Made by a program: the position numbers and the translations under genes. 63,707 nucleotides of DNA from Woeseiaceae bacterium (GTDB lineage: Bacteria; Pseudomonadota; Gammaproteobacteria; Steroidobacterales; Woeseiaceae). Below the pieces are notes generated by a model. The model was not told the DNA's origin and ran no database searches. It saw nothing but the letters and a program-made list of their open reading frames with translations. Shown here one piece after another: positions 1 through 8,860 of the stretch. How positions within the stretch are numbered: the stretch's first letter is position 1; each line of letters starts with the position of its first letter. The DNA lies in contig JAJFKP010000016.1 of assembly GCA_021773135.1 (NCBI GenBank), forward strand, positions 1 through 63,707, read 5' to 3'.

Positions 1-43
1 TTCTGGCACCCTGTGGCACCGATCGGTATGATTGTGCCCGGTT

Positions 44-120
44 CGGGGTGTAGCTCAGCCTGGTAGAGCACTGTCTTCGGGAGGCAGGGGCCGGAAGTTC
101 AAATCTTCTCACCCCGACCA
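44..120 (+). tRNA. tRNA-Pro (anticodon CGG)
   Basis: A 77-nt cloverleaf with encoded CCA. The acceptor arm CGGGGTG (44-50) pairs perfectly with CACCCCG (110-116), followed by discriminator A117 and CCA 118-120. The anticodon stem CTGTC/GGCAG (71-75/83-87) encloses the loop TTCGGGA, giving anticodon CGG at 78-80, which reads CCG proline codons. The T arm carries GTTCAAAT. The overall layout resembles E. coli proK tRNA. A partial copy of its anticodon arm lies near 2560. Confidence 0.97.
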
Positions 121-307
121 ATTTTTCCAATTCCAGGTCAATCCCTTACAAACTACCTTGCCCGGCCACTGTTTTTTGTGGCGCCGAATTGTGGGGATTT
201 TCTTTCTCTCTCTTCTGTAGCCACTCGAGGGACGGTCGGTGGACTCCACCACCAGTACCTTCGAAAAATAGCCTGAGATTGAAAATCTTTCTTTCAGTTG
301 GCTCGGG

Positions 308-613
308 TCAGGCAAGCGCTTCTGAACCTTTATCCTGAACGCGGTTCAACAGCTTCAATGACGGACCATTGGGCTTTTTCTGACCTTGTTCCCATTTCTG
401 CACAGTCGACGGACTGGTGTTCAGGTACGCGGCGAACACCGCCTGACTTGCTTTATTTCGCGTAGGCAGTCGTTTGATCTGGGCAGCACTCAGGTTTTTC
501 ACGGGTGTCAGGCATAGCGCATCGAACTCGCGCATGGTCTTGGTGTCATTTACGCCGGCCTCGTGCAGGCCTTTTGTCGTATCGTGTGCAGCACCCAAAA
601 TCATCTTCGCCAT
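308..613 (-). CDS. HigA/NadS-type helix-turn-helix antitoxin, apparently orphan
   Basis: A 101-residue protein with the layout of NadS/HigA-type antitoxins. An N-terminal segment carries the TMREFDALCLTPV motif (about 27-39). An XRE-like helix-turn-helix follows at about 45-85 with FAAYLNTSPSTVQKWEQG, and the tail ends in LLNRVQDKG. Such proteins normally repress their own operon and neutralise a HigB/RelE-like mRNA interferase encoded just upstream. No intact toxin is present: upstream on this strand is a 72-codon stop-free frame (546-764) without ATG that I cannot identify. The gene may be the surviving half of a decayed toxin-antitoxin pair beside a tRNA. The family assignment is strong; the orphan status is what I can see here. 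Confidence 0.8.
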   Translation of the reverse strand: MAKMILGAAHDTTKGLHEAGVNDTKTMREFDALCLTPVKNLSAAQIKRLPTRNKASQAVFAAYLNTSPSTVQKWEQGQKKPNGPSLKLLNRVQDKGSEALA

Positions 614-905
614 TGTCGTATATCTCGATCTCAGTCAACTTGCCGTCACCCTCATCGAAACTGGCAAATCGACCAATTTGCAGCGCGCGGATCCGCGAGA
701 TCCCTGTCAGCAATGCGCAAGCCGATGCACCATTCGTGTGCGAGAAGGCCCAGCGTCTGCACCACTAACTGGCAAGTAAGTCCTGAAATTCGTTTTTAGA
801 CCCCGTTCTAAGGCCCACTGTCATTGGCACGGCAATTGCAACATTAACCCTATCCTTGTTTTCATTTAAATAAAGCGGTTGTCCTGCCCCCCTCAGATCG
901 TCCGA
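614..905. other. Intergenic region between divergent regulators
   Basis: About 290 bases between the minus-strand antitoxin and the plus-strand LysR gene. On the minus strand a stop-free frame runs through 546-764 and overlaps the antitoxin 5' end, where a HigB-like toxin would be expected, but it lacks an ATG and clear family motifs. The part near 860 is AT-rich (TTTCATTTAAATAAAG) and may hold the promoter of the LysR gene. Nothing else recognised. Confidence 0.4.
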
Positions 906-1802
906 ATGAGAAATTCTATGCGTTTACCCTCACTGAGATATTTAAAAACGTTCCAGGTTGCGGGCCGCTACTTGAGTTTCAAGTTGGCCGCTGACGAACT
1001 TTCTGTAACACCGTCCGCGGTCAGCCACCAAATCAGGAATCTGGAATCGTTCCTCGGTGTCGCCCTGTTCGAGCGCAATACCCGCTCGCTCGCATTCACC
1101 GACGCAGGGCGCAACTATTTTGAATTTCTCGACATCATGTTTGCGCGCCTCGAAAGTCAAACTCAACAATTGTGGACACAATACGGCCGCGACATTGTCC
1201 GAATCTGTGTTCCACCGTTCTTCGCCAATGAAGCCCTGTTACCAAAGCTGTCGACATTTCAGAACTCAAGGCCAGATACCGACATACGTGTGAGTACGCT
1301 GCCCAGTGTCATGCAAACTCATCCACCCGAAGCCGACTTGTCGATACTGTTAGGCAATGATAATTGGCCGGAACTTACGACCTACCGACTATTCGCGCAT
1401 CGAGTGGTTACGGCGTGTGCGCCTGGTTTGCTTGCGGACCAGGACATAAAGGATTATAGGAGTCTCGACGGCCAGACTCTGATTGTCCACGAAAACCGCA
1501 GTGACGGATGGGATCGTTGGGCCAAAGCACTAAAAGTTCCTGCGCCCAAACCAAAGAAACTGATTCGCTTCGATTCAATGTCGGCGGTCGCCCGCGCCGC
1601 AGAACAGGGCCTTGGAATTGCGCAAGTATCCTGGCCGGTTGGTTCGGCGCTATTCCGCTCTGGCGCCCTGGTACGTTTATTCGATGTCGAACTGGAAACC
1701 GGTGATGATTTTTACCTCGCTCATCGACCGGAAGATTCGGACCGGTGCGAGGTACGCAAATTGAATGAGTGGATTGTCAATGAATTTCGAGAGTGCGCAT
1801 GA
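906..1802 (+). CDS. LysR-family transcriptional regulator, GcvA-like
   Basis: A 298-residue LysR-type regulator of the GcvA branch. The N-terminal winged helix-turn-helix (LPSLRYLKTFQVAGRYLSF, then SVTPSAVSHQIRNLE) spans about residues 5-65 and is followed by a substrate-binding domain of about 90-295. GcvA relatives often control neighbouring metabolic or resistance genes. No obvious divergent target is present; the adjacent upstream gene is the antitoxin. I chose ATG 906 because the frame upstream opens only with TTG; ATG 918 (MRLPSLRYLK) is an equally reasonable start for this subfamily. Function beyond DNA-binding regulator cannot be assigned. Confidence 0.85.
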   Translation: MRNSMRLPSLRYLKTFQVAGRYLSFKLAADELSVTPSAVSHQIRNLESFLGVALFERNTRSLAFTDAGRNYFEFLDIMFARLESQTQQLWTQYGRDIVRICVPPFFANEALLPKLSTFQNSRPDTDIRVSTLPSVMQTHPPEADLSILLGNDNWPELTTYRLFAHRVVTACAPGLLADQDIKDYRSLDGQTLIVHENRSDGWDRWAKALKVPAPKPKKLIRFDSMSAVARAAEQGLGIAQVSWPVGSALFRSGALVRLFDVELETGDDFYLAHRPEDSDRCEVRKLNEWIVNEFRECA

Positions 1803-1904
1803 GAAAAATTCGCGCCTGGCATGGAAAACAACGTTTGTCAGCGCGCAACGCGGATCATATGCTTTGATCGTAGTTTGGGCTTTCTAACACGACGGAGATA
1901 TGTA

Positions 1905-2255
1905 ATGAGCAATCGAACAGGAATGAAAACACTATGTGCTGTGGCCATTTCGCTAACGCCAATTTTGGCAAATGCAGCATCGGAACAGGAAGGGGTCGAA
2001 GCATGTGTGAAAGCGATGGTTTCGCAAATTGCTGAGTCTCAAGGAGCGTCGGTAGATTATCAAATCGGAATCGACAGTAGTGTCTCCACACGAAAACTCG
2101 ACAGACGGAACCTGTTTGAGCTGGCTGCGAAAGACTCTCAAAGTCAAAAAGTCGTTGCAAGAGCTGATTGCATTGTAACTTCAAAAGCCAAAGTCAAGAG
2201 ATTGACGATGGTTCAGCTGGATGGGGCCGATGCACGCGAAAGTGCTCGAGGCTAG
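1905..2255 (+). CDS. Small exported protein of unknown function
   Basis: A 116-residue protein beginning MSNRTGMKTLCAVAIS, with a signal peptide whose likely cleavage is after ANA (about residue 24). The mature part is about 90 residues with two cysteines (EACVKAM and ADCIVTS) that could form a disulphide in the periplasm. ATG 1905 is chosen because GGAG at 1894-1897 sits 7 bases upstream; an upstream extension lacks a comparable site. The two-Cys spacing and size recall small periplasmic proteins of unknown function in marine gammaproteobacteria, but I do not recognise a named family. It follows the LysR gene by about 100 bases and may be transcribed independently. Confidence 0.6.
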   Translation: MSNRTGMKTLCAVAISLTPILANAASEQEGVEACVKAMVSQIAESQGASVDYQIGIDSSVSTRKLDRRNLFELAAKDSQSQKVVARADCIVTSKAKVKRLTMVQLDGADARESARG

Positions 2256-2316
2256 ATCAAAAGCCGCCTGAATAAAGTACAAATTCGCATCAGGACGATG
2301 GCGGCAAAGTTCAATT

Positions 2317-2369
2317 CCCGGGGCCGGAGGATCGCAGGAAACCCCCCTCCTGTGGTCGCCGGTCCTGGG
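2317..2369. other. Stable imperfect hairpin
   Basis: CCCGGGGCCGG (2317-2327) pairs with CCGGTCCTGGG (2359-2369) over 11 positions including two G-U pairs. An inner CAGGA/TCCTG stem (2335-2339/2348-2352) encloses an A/C-rich loop. It could terminate the exported-protein gene or be an extragenic palindrome; there is no clean T-run directly after it. Confidence 0.45.
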
Positions 2370-2556
2370 TACTTTTCCGGCTTGATTCTGATGTGCAGCC
2401 CGTCTTTCTAAACGGCCACTCAATCAGCGACACTACATGAATGGGACTGTGGAACTTTTCTGGGACTCAGTCCTGAACCGTTACATACTGTAGTGCAATC
2501 AGGTCTGTGAACACCTCCTGATCGATCTGCAAAAAAACTCAGTTAACATCCAAGAT

Positions 2557-2576
2557 CTGGTTTCGGGAGGCAGGGG
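2557..2576 (+). repeat. Partial copy of tRNA-Pro anticodon arm (att-like)
   Basis: TTCGGGAGGCAGGGG at 2562-2576 is identical to tRNA positions 76-90. The three bases CTG at 2557-2559 also match the start of the anticodon stem. Such direct repeats are typical of sites left by integrases that target tRNA anticodon arms. No integrase gene lies between the copies. Confidence 0.45.
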
Positions 2577-2809
2577 GCCCCCACACAATAGAAACATTGC
2601 CCCAACTGGACATGATTTCTTAATGACCCGCTCGTTCAAATCTTGCTAACACTTTGACAACGCGCCCATTCGTCTTGAATGGGATCGGTGAACAGGAAAA
2701 TCGTACATACACCTCAGAAAAACCCGATCCGGAAAGTTGATTTGTCAGAACCCGGATCGCTTCCCCACATCGCTTGTCACGCTGTGCCTTATCAATCGAA
2801 GATACCGTT

Positions 2810-4963
2810 CTAGCGATTTTCCCGCGGCGGCAAACCAGTGTGTTGTGTGAGTGCTTTACCTTTGCGGATTCGTTTCTGGTGGGCCGCTGCCCTATTCTTT
2901 CTCCGCGCAGAATCACGCACGTCCTTCTCATTGGGTTGATCGACAGGCACAAGTTGTTCGTCGCCCGATCCAATCAGTCCGCCAAGGTTCATAGCCTTCA
3001 GCGTCTCGCGGATAAGCGGCCAATTGTGAGGATCGTGATAGCGCAGTAACGCTTTGTGAAGGCGTCGTTTCTCGGGGCTCTTCACTGTATCTACAGTATC
3101 GCTCTTGTAGGTGACCTTCCGTAGCGGATTCTTGCGCGAGTGATACATGGCGGTTGCAGTCGCCATTGGTGACGGGTAAAAGGCCTGTACCTGGTCCGCC
3201 CGAAAGTTGTTTTTCTTTAGCCACAACGCCAGATTCACCATATCTTTATCTGTCGTGCCAGGATGTGCGGCGATAAAATACGGAATCAGGTACTGCTCTT
3301 TGTCAGCTTCTTTCGAAAACTGCTCGAACATTTCCTTGAAGCGATCGTAGCTGCCGATACCTGGCTTCATCATTTTGTCGAGCGGCCCTTGCTCGGTGTG
3401 TTCGGGCGCAATTTTAAGGTAACCGCCGACATGGTGAGTTACCAGTTCCTTGACGTACTCCGGATCTTCTACCGCGAGGTCGTAACGCAAGCCTGATGCA
3501 ATCAACACTTTCTTGACACCGGGCAGCTCGCGTACCTTTCGATACAGCGCGGTAAGTGCCGAGTGATCGGTGTTGAGATTGCTGCAGATCCCCGGGTAAA
3601 CGCAGCTCGGCAGTCTGCACGCCGCTTCTATCTCCCGGCTCTTGCATGCCAGGCGGTACATGTTTGCTGTCGGACCACCAAGGTCGGAAACAACGCCGGT
3701 AAAACCCGGTACAGTATCGCGGATCTTCTTAACTTCCTCGAGAATTGATTCCTCGGAGCGGTTTTGAATAATGCGTCCTTCGTGCTCTGTGATCGAACAG
3801 AAGGTACAACCACCAAAACAGCCGCGCATGATATTCACCGAGAAACGAATCATCTCATAGGCCGGTATGCGCGCGTCACCGTAGTCCGTGTGTGGAACAC
3901 GAGTAAATGGCATGCCAAAGATGTAGTCCATTTCGTCGGTGGACAACGGTTCCGCCGGTGGGTTAATCCAAAGATCTCGACCGCCGTGCGCCTGCACCAG
4001 CGCACGAGCATTGCCGGGGTTCGTCTCCAGGTGCAACACCCTGTTAGCATGTGCATACAAAACAGCGTCGTTCCGGACTTTTTCAAAAGACGGCAGTCGT
4101 ATGACCGTCTTGTCGCGATTTTTTTTCGCGTCAGGAACAAATCTCAGGACATTTGCATCGCCAGCCGCTTCAGCCTGCTTCGTAGCGCAAGCCTCTGTAT
4201 CCTGTGTGTTGACGTAGGGACTGACAATTTGATCAATACGTCCGGGCCGGTCTATACGCGTCGAATCGATTTCCCAAAACCCGTCAGGCGTGTCGTCACG
4301 CAATAAAGCAGTTCCGCGTATGTCGCGAATATCCTCAACCGGCTCACCCCGAGCGATTCGGTGCGACAATTCAACGATGGCACGTTCGGCGTTGCCAAAC
4401 ACCAGGATGTCGGCGCTGGCGTCGAGCAGGATGGATCGCCGCACGCTCCCCTGCCAATAGTCATAATGCGCTATGCGTCGCAGCGAGGCCTCGATGCCGC
4501 CGAGAACGATCGGGACGTCACGAAACGCTTCTTTGCACCGCTGCGAATAAACCAGTGAGCACCGATCCGGGCGCTTCCCGCCGACGCCGTGTGGCGTGTA
4601 GGCATCATCGTTTCTGACTTTCTTGTCCGCGGTGTAACGGTTGATCATTGAATCCATGTTGCCCGCGGCAACGCCGAAGTAGAGATTCGGTTTTCCTAGC
4701 GCCTCGAAAGCCTCTTTCGAACGCCAGTCCGGCTGGGCGATGATCCCAACGCGAAAACCGTTGGCCTCGAGAAGCCGACCGATGATCGCCATTCCGAAAG
4801 ACGGATGATCGACATAAGCGTCGCCGGTGACGATGACGATGTCGCAGGAATCCCAACCGAGCGCGTCCATCTCCTCGCGCGACATGGGCAACTGCGGTGC
4901 GATGCCATAGCACTCGGCCCAGTACTTGTTGTAGTCGTGCAGTTTCGGGGCAGATGCGGGCAT
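2810..4963 (-). CDS. ygiQ: YgiQ-family radical SAM protein
   Basis: A 717-residue protein that follows E. coli YgiQ almost motif for motif: an N-terminal cobalamin-binding-like region ([20 protein letters not shown]), then [10 protein letters not shown], then a radical SAM core with C382-x3-C386-x2-C389 ([18 protein letters not shown]). The family is annotated as UPF0313, with a radical-SAM [4Fe-4S] cluster expected to cleave S-adenosylmethionine; the physiological substrate is unknown to me. The start [20 protein letters not shown] matches the position of the homologue's start. The C-terminal tail is shorter than in E. coli and basic. It stands alone, with about 350 bases to the next gene on the same strand. 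Confidence 0.95.
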   Translation of the reverse strand: MPASAPKLHDYNKYWAECYGIAPQLPMSREEMDALGWDSCDIVIVTGDAYVDHPSFGMAIIGRLLEANGFRVGIIAQPDWRSKEAFEALGKPNLYFGVAAGNMDSMINRYTADKKVRNDDAYTPHGVGGKRPDRCSLVYSQRCKEAFRDVPIVLGGIEASLRRIAHYDYWQGSVRRSILLDASADILVFGNAERAIVELSHRIARGEPVEDIRDIRGTALLRDDTPDGFWEIDSTRIDRPGRIDQIVSPYVNTQDTEACATKQAEAAGDANVLRFVPDAKKNRDKTVIRLPSFEKVRNDAVLYAHANRVLHLETNPGNARALVQAHGGRDLWINPPAEPLSTDEMDYIFGMPFTRVPHTDYGDARIPAYEMIRFSVNIMRGCFGGCTFCSITEHEGRIIQNRSEESILEEVKKIRDTVPGFTGVVSDLGGPTANMYRLACKSREIEAACRLPSCVYPGICSNLNTDHSALTALYRKVRELPGVKKVLIASGLRYDLAVEDPEYVKELVTHHVGGYLKIAPEHTEQGPLDKMMKPGIGSYDRFKEMFEQFSKEADKEQYLIPYFIAAHPGTTDKDMVNLALWLKKNNFRADQVQAFYPSPMATATAMYHSRKNPLRKVTYKSDTVDTVKSPEKRRLHKALLRYHDPHNWPLIRETLKAMNLGGLIGSGDEQLVPVDQPNEKDVRDSARRKNRAAAHQKRIRKGKALTQHTGLPPRENR

Positions 4964-5315
4964 GGGTCAGCGCGTGGTCAGTGGCCGGGCATTATAACCG
5001 CTGGTTGCATGCCAAAGCATTTATATGCCAGCACGGTGCTCAGCCCGCATGAATGACCCTCTTGGGCGGTAATAATTCACGAAGGGGGTGTACAGGAATC
5101 TACAGACTCGTGATATTCCTCATTGGGTGCTGTTTGGCGCACACCAGGAGCCAGCATGCAATCGAAAACCCGGCTTCGTCTGGCCGGCGGGACTCTGAGC
5201 ATGACGTGACGGTTAGCCGCAACGAGGACGCACTGACTCCGGTCCTTGGCATCCGAAAGAGCAGGCTATGAAGCCCCTCGCCTGCCTCTGTAGCGCGCAC
5301 CAGCCCCGATCTCAG
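4964..5315. other. Intergenic region, nothing recognised
   Basis: About 350 bases between ygiQ and the CotH-like gene, both on the minus strand. The part next to 4963 should contain the ygiQ promoter. I see no gene, repeat or clear terminator. Confidence 0.5.
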
Positions 5316-6317
5316 TCAGAGGCACCGGCGCTCAAACGACTTCACGATCTTGTCCTCGTTGTTTGCTTGTTCGAAGAATTGATCGAGATATTTCGTCTTC
5401 TTTTTAATTTCCTTCTGGGAGAGGCCGGGCAATTGGTTAACCACATCAAGAATATCGGCTCTTCGAGCCTTGATGGCAGACAGTGCGTACTTCAGTGCAT
5501 CAGTCGAGATGCAATAACCACGATAGCGTCTTATCGTCACTCTCGAAATCCGGAGTGAAGGATCTGGCCGTGCGTAGCTGGCATTTACAAGGCCGGATAG
5601 GTCGAAGTCGTAAGGCACGTAATACCGAGTTGACCCGATGTCGAACAGATCACCATTGTGACAGCAGGCGTCATCCGTATCGGCAGTAACCAGCGACCAG
5701 TCAGTATTGCCGATGAGATACTGAAAGATGTAAACGGTTGCAGCCTGTTGACTATCAAGGGCAGGCAGCGAAACTGCCGGCACCTGCACGGGATCTCCGC
5801 CAACCCTGCTAGCCAGCGCTGACGCTGATTCAATCAGGAACCCATAGCGGTCGAAGGTATTCTCCCGGAGGCGGCCATCCGTATCCGTATAGGTAATGTG
5901 GAGCAAACGCACGTTATAGCTGACATCTGAAATAAGATTGAAGATCCGATAGGCGGCATATTCCTCTAACATATTCAATTCAGCAGAATTCGAATTTCGG
6001 CAATGAGTTACCAGCTTCAGTTTGTCCTGGCCGGCAAATACCGATTGCGCGGTATCGTCGACCTTGAAATTGAGTCGCAAAGGTGGAAAGTCACACACGC
6101 GCCTGCGGCTGTTGCCACGCAATCGAATGTTGATCGAGTGTGAGAGGTCGTTGGCCTGCAGCAAAAATGGCAGTTCCTTGCGATCGTCACCCTCTTCAAT
6201 CAGGGTGCTCAGCGGTCCGGAAATGCTGACTTCAAGGGGAGCGCTATCTTCAAACAGCGACGCCGCACTGGACTGCGCGACATGTGCCAGCAAGATAATC
6301 ATTAGTAGTTTTTTCAT
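5316..6317 (-). CDS. Secreted CotH-kinase-like protein
   Basis: A 333-residue protein with a signal peptide (MKKLLMIILLAHVAQSSAAS) and CotH-like features in order: LRGNSR near residue 65, IGNTDWS near 205, then NGDLFD, and YVPYDFDLSG near 240, matching the GNxDW...Y...P(W/Y)DxD pattern of the CotH atypical kinase fold. CotH proteins of Bacillus spores phosphorylate surface proteins; related exported proteins in marine bacteria are uncharacterised. ATG 6317 is chosen over the in-frame TTG at 6329 because the G-rich ribosome site spans or abuts that TTG. Catalysis is not shown; only the fold-level motifs are visible. It stands between ygiQ and the alginate locus with no operon partner. Confidence 0.6.
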   Translation of the reverse strand: MKKLLMIILLAHVAQSSAASLFEDSAPLEVSISGPLSTLIEEGDDRKELPFLLQANDLSHSINIRLRGNSRRRVCDFPPLRLNFKVDDTAQSVFAGQDKLKLVTHCRNSNSAELNMLEEYAAYRIFNLISDVSYNVRLLHITYTDTDGRLRENTFDRYGFLIESASALASRVGGDPVQVPAVSLPALDSQQAATVYIFQYLIGNTDWSLVTADTDDACCHNGDLFDIGSTRYYVPYDFDLSGLVNASYARPDPSLRISRVTIRRYRGYCISTDALKYALSAIKARRADILDVVNQLPGLSQKEIKKKTKYLDQFFEQANNEDKIVKSFERRCL

Positions 6318-6507
6318 TGGCAAAATCAACCCCCAGGGTCAATCGTAGTAGTAGCCGCTCACGCTTCATTTATTTAGATCACATATTTTGTCTAGATCCG
6401 CGTTGGGTCAATAGCGGACACATTGCCTGTCAATACCGCAATGGTCGCTTCCGCGTGTCCTTAAGCAGCTAAGCCAGCTCCATGGGTCAGCATCCTTTCT
6501 TGACCGC

Positions 6508-8754
6508 TCACTCTACTGAGTAATGATAAGGTCCTTTCCAATGATACACCCTGTCGTCAAATTCGATTTCATGCTCTTTGGTCGCTGACGCATCCGTGTT
6601 CGATAGGATAAATATACTGGTACTTCCCTGCAGGTCCTCAATAGAAACCGCCGTGTAGTATCGATTGTCGTATACGACTTTCAACTCTGAAATATTGCTA
6701 TTGGAATTGACCGCAAACTCTGAAACAGGGCTGTAACTTCCGTGCGCCTCAACGACAGAGGCGAATACAGTATCTTTGGCCTGTTTTCTACGAATCATCA
6801 AGGCCGCGTCCCTGCGCAGGTTAAATTCGGGATCGTTGGCGCCAATCCTGGTGAACAATAGTTGGTCTGAATCGCTGGTCACCGATGTCAGCGTGTAGAA
6901 CCTGCGATTGTCCATCCACAGGAATTTGCTGTTATCGGAAGTAGGCTTGCCCTCACCCTCAACATACAGGTGCTGGTAACCGTTTCTTTCGCCAAGTGCG
7001 CTCAGTGTCGATGACGAGTCGAGTTCGAAATTGACCTGCATCACCTGCCCCATGAAATAGAATGGCAAATCATATTGATTTTCCTTAATTGAGCTGAGCT
7101 TGAAAATATCGAGCAGGTAAGGCTTTTCGAAATTTTTGTGCTTTATCAATGCCATCGTCCGTCGCATTTCCGTTTCCGGATACGCGTTGGTTTCCATGGC
7201 ACTGGCAACTTGAATCTCGGCGTTGGACGAATCGAAAAAATGCAACTCGGAATGATGCTGACTACCTGTTTCATACTTGCCATCAAAGTGCGAAGTTTCA
7301 TTCTGGGTGATTGTATTGTGTGCGATGGTCTGCTTGGCCCAGGTGGTATTTTCCTTAAGGTAGTTGCCGCCGCCTTTCTGCTCGATGTTCACAAATCGTG
7401 AGAGGCCATAGTCCTGAAGAATCTCGTCGCCCTTTTCGTAAAGGGAAAAAGAAAGTTTGTCGTAGTGCCCATGGCTCAGGCCCTGGGCTGAGTACTTAAA
7501 GACAAGTGCAAGATCCTCGTTGCCTTGCCGTAGAACGGCCACACCGCCTTGCTTGCCATCGGCTCCATCGGACAGATTTATCGAGGACTTAACGAACGGT
7601 TGTGCTTTGCCGTCACGAATATCCAGCGCAACAGAAAAGCCCGAATCGTCTAATAAAACCTGGCCCTGCTTTTCGGCTATGCTCAGGAGCTGCGGGTCCC
7701 GACCGCCCATGTGGTACGCCACTTCGACTGCTGTAACTACCTCGCGCGCGTGATAGGACATGCCTTTCTGTCCGTCATTTAGCGGGAAAAATTCGCCGTC
7801 GGCATCTGACAGGTTCAGGAGGGCATTCACCGCATTCAGAAGTACGCCGTCCTTGTACTCAAAAATCTTCAATTCCGGTTTTACGTTGTGCAGTCCCTGC
7901 GCGAACACCAGGAAAGGGTACATTGCATATCGTTGGTAATAGGGCCCTTCGGTGTAATAACCATCCGGCGAAAAGGGCTCGTCGATATTTGCCAGGAACC
8001 CAACTTTTTGTCCTGCAACCTTTATTAAGCCGCCGTCATTGTCCTTCGCCCCTGCTTCAAGACCGTCATCTTGCAGACCGTACAACGCCCTTTGTACGAG
8101 TTCATCATCTCCCATAACCAGGCCGATCATGCCGACAGCCGCATTACCCCACGTGCTGTGGTTGTGCACGCGGTTGAAGAATTGCGGATTCTCCACAGAA
8201 ATAAAGTCAGCGAACGGACGAAAGAGGTTTTCTTCCAGTCGCGTGCGCTCCTCCGGCGAAAGCCACTCGTAAATGGAGTCGTAGGCCTGACTCATATACA
8301 CCAGCCAATTGCTGTCATTAAGACACTGCCAAAACAATTTGCCTCGTGCATAGGATCTTTCCTGTGGGTGCACGGGTAAATCCTTGTACATCGCTTCATA
8401 CTGAAAAAGCATATCGCGGAGGTAAATCGCGTATTTTTCGTCCTCCAGAATCTGGAAAAGCACACCCGCCTTTTGAGCAATCAGGAAGTTCTGTTTATGT
8501 CGCTGATGCGTATAGCCACCTGAGAAATCCTTTGGGATTGGCGTGTCTATCCCCATTTCAATTTCAGCATCCACCTCCTCTCTGACGTTCTCAACGGTGG
8601 CATCGAAGAGGGGAACCCGGCCCAATTCTGCTCTGATTTCCTCGACACCGGCTTTGGTCATGATCAGGTTCGGGTGACCTTGCGAGTGACCTGCGACAGG
8701 AATAGCAAGTACGGTTAACAATAAACAAATCGCTATGCGGTTTCTGAAAATCAT
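6508..8754 (-). CDS. PL17 oligoalginate lyase (alginate lyase / heparinase II-III fold)
   Basis: A 748-residue secreted enzyme with a signal peptide (IAICLLLTVLAIPVAGHSQG), an N-terminal alpha/alpha barrel (about 30-380) and a C-terminal heparinase II/III-like beta domain (about 390-740). The HNHSTWGN motif (H197, N198, H199) and YYTEGPYYQRY (266-276) sit where PL17 lyases carry their catalytic Asn-His and Tyr. PL17 enzymes release monomeric unsaturated uronate (DEH) exolytically from alginate oligomers. The neighbours support alginate: PL6 lyase, KDG kinase, KDPG aldolase and SDR lie in the same 16-kb block. It is transcribed away from uxuA, 106 bases downstream of it. Periplasmic location is inferred from the signal peptide. 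It is AT-richer than the genes around the his operon, as are other genes of this block. Confidence 0.87.
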   Translation of the reverse strand: MIFRNRIAICLLLTVLAIPVAGHSQGHPNLIMTKAGVEEIRAELGRVPLFDATVENVREEVDAEIEMGIDTPIPKDFSGGYTHQRHKQNFLIAQKAGVLFQILEDEKYAIYLRDMLFQYEAMYKDLPVHPQERSYARGKLFWQCLNDSNWLVYMSQAYDSIYEWLSPEERTRLEENLFRPFADFISVENPQFFNRVHNHSTWGNAAVGMIGLVMGDDELVQRALYGLQDDGLEAGAKDNDGGLIKVAGQKVGFLANIDEPFSPDGYYTEGPYYQRYAMYPFLVFAQGLHNVKPELKIFEYKDGVLLNAVNALLNLSDADGEFFPLNDGQKGMSYHAREVVTAVEVAYHMGGRDPQLLSIAEKQGQVLLDDSGFSVALDIRDGKAQPFVKSSINLSDGADGKQGGVAVLRQGNEDLALVFKYSAQGLSHGHYDKLSFSLYEKGDEILQDYGLSRFVNIEQKGGGNYLKENTTWAKQTIAHNTITQNETSHFDGKYETGSQHHSELHFFDSSNAEIQVASAMETNAYPETEMRRTMALIKHKNFEKPYLLDIFKLSSIKENQYDLPFYFMGQVMQVNFELDSSSTLSALGERNGYQHLYVEGEGKPTSDNSKFLWMDNRRFYTLTSVTSDSDQLLFTRIGANDPEFNLRRDAALMIRRKQAKDTVFASVVEAHGSYSPVSEFAVNSNSNISELKVVYDNRYYTAVSIEDLQGSTSIFILSNTDASATKEHEIEFDDRVYHWKGPYHYSVE

Positions 8755-8860
8755 TTTCTAGTACCTTTGAATTCCCGATTACGGATTGCACGCTGTGTGC
8801 AAAATGCCGATATTCCTATGGTAGCGGGCGCAAACGGCGCTCTTCGCTGGTGTGAACTGT

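Larger units (their letters stand above)
2256..2809. other. Intergenic region with hairpin and tRNA-arm repeat
   Basis: About 550 bases with no gene I can support. It holds a strong hairpin at 2317-2369 and a partial copy of the tRNA-Pro anticodon arm at 2557-2576 followed by the palindrome GGGGGCCCCC (2573-2582). Short frames here lack ribosome sites or recognisable motifs. Confidence 0.6.

Noticed and set aside
3764-4306. A 180-codon plus-strand frame inside ygiQ
   Set aside because: It is the antisense shadow of a clearly conserved gene, without a ribosome site or family motifs.
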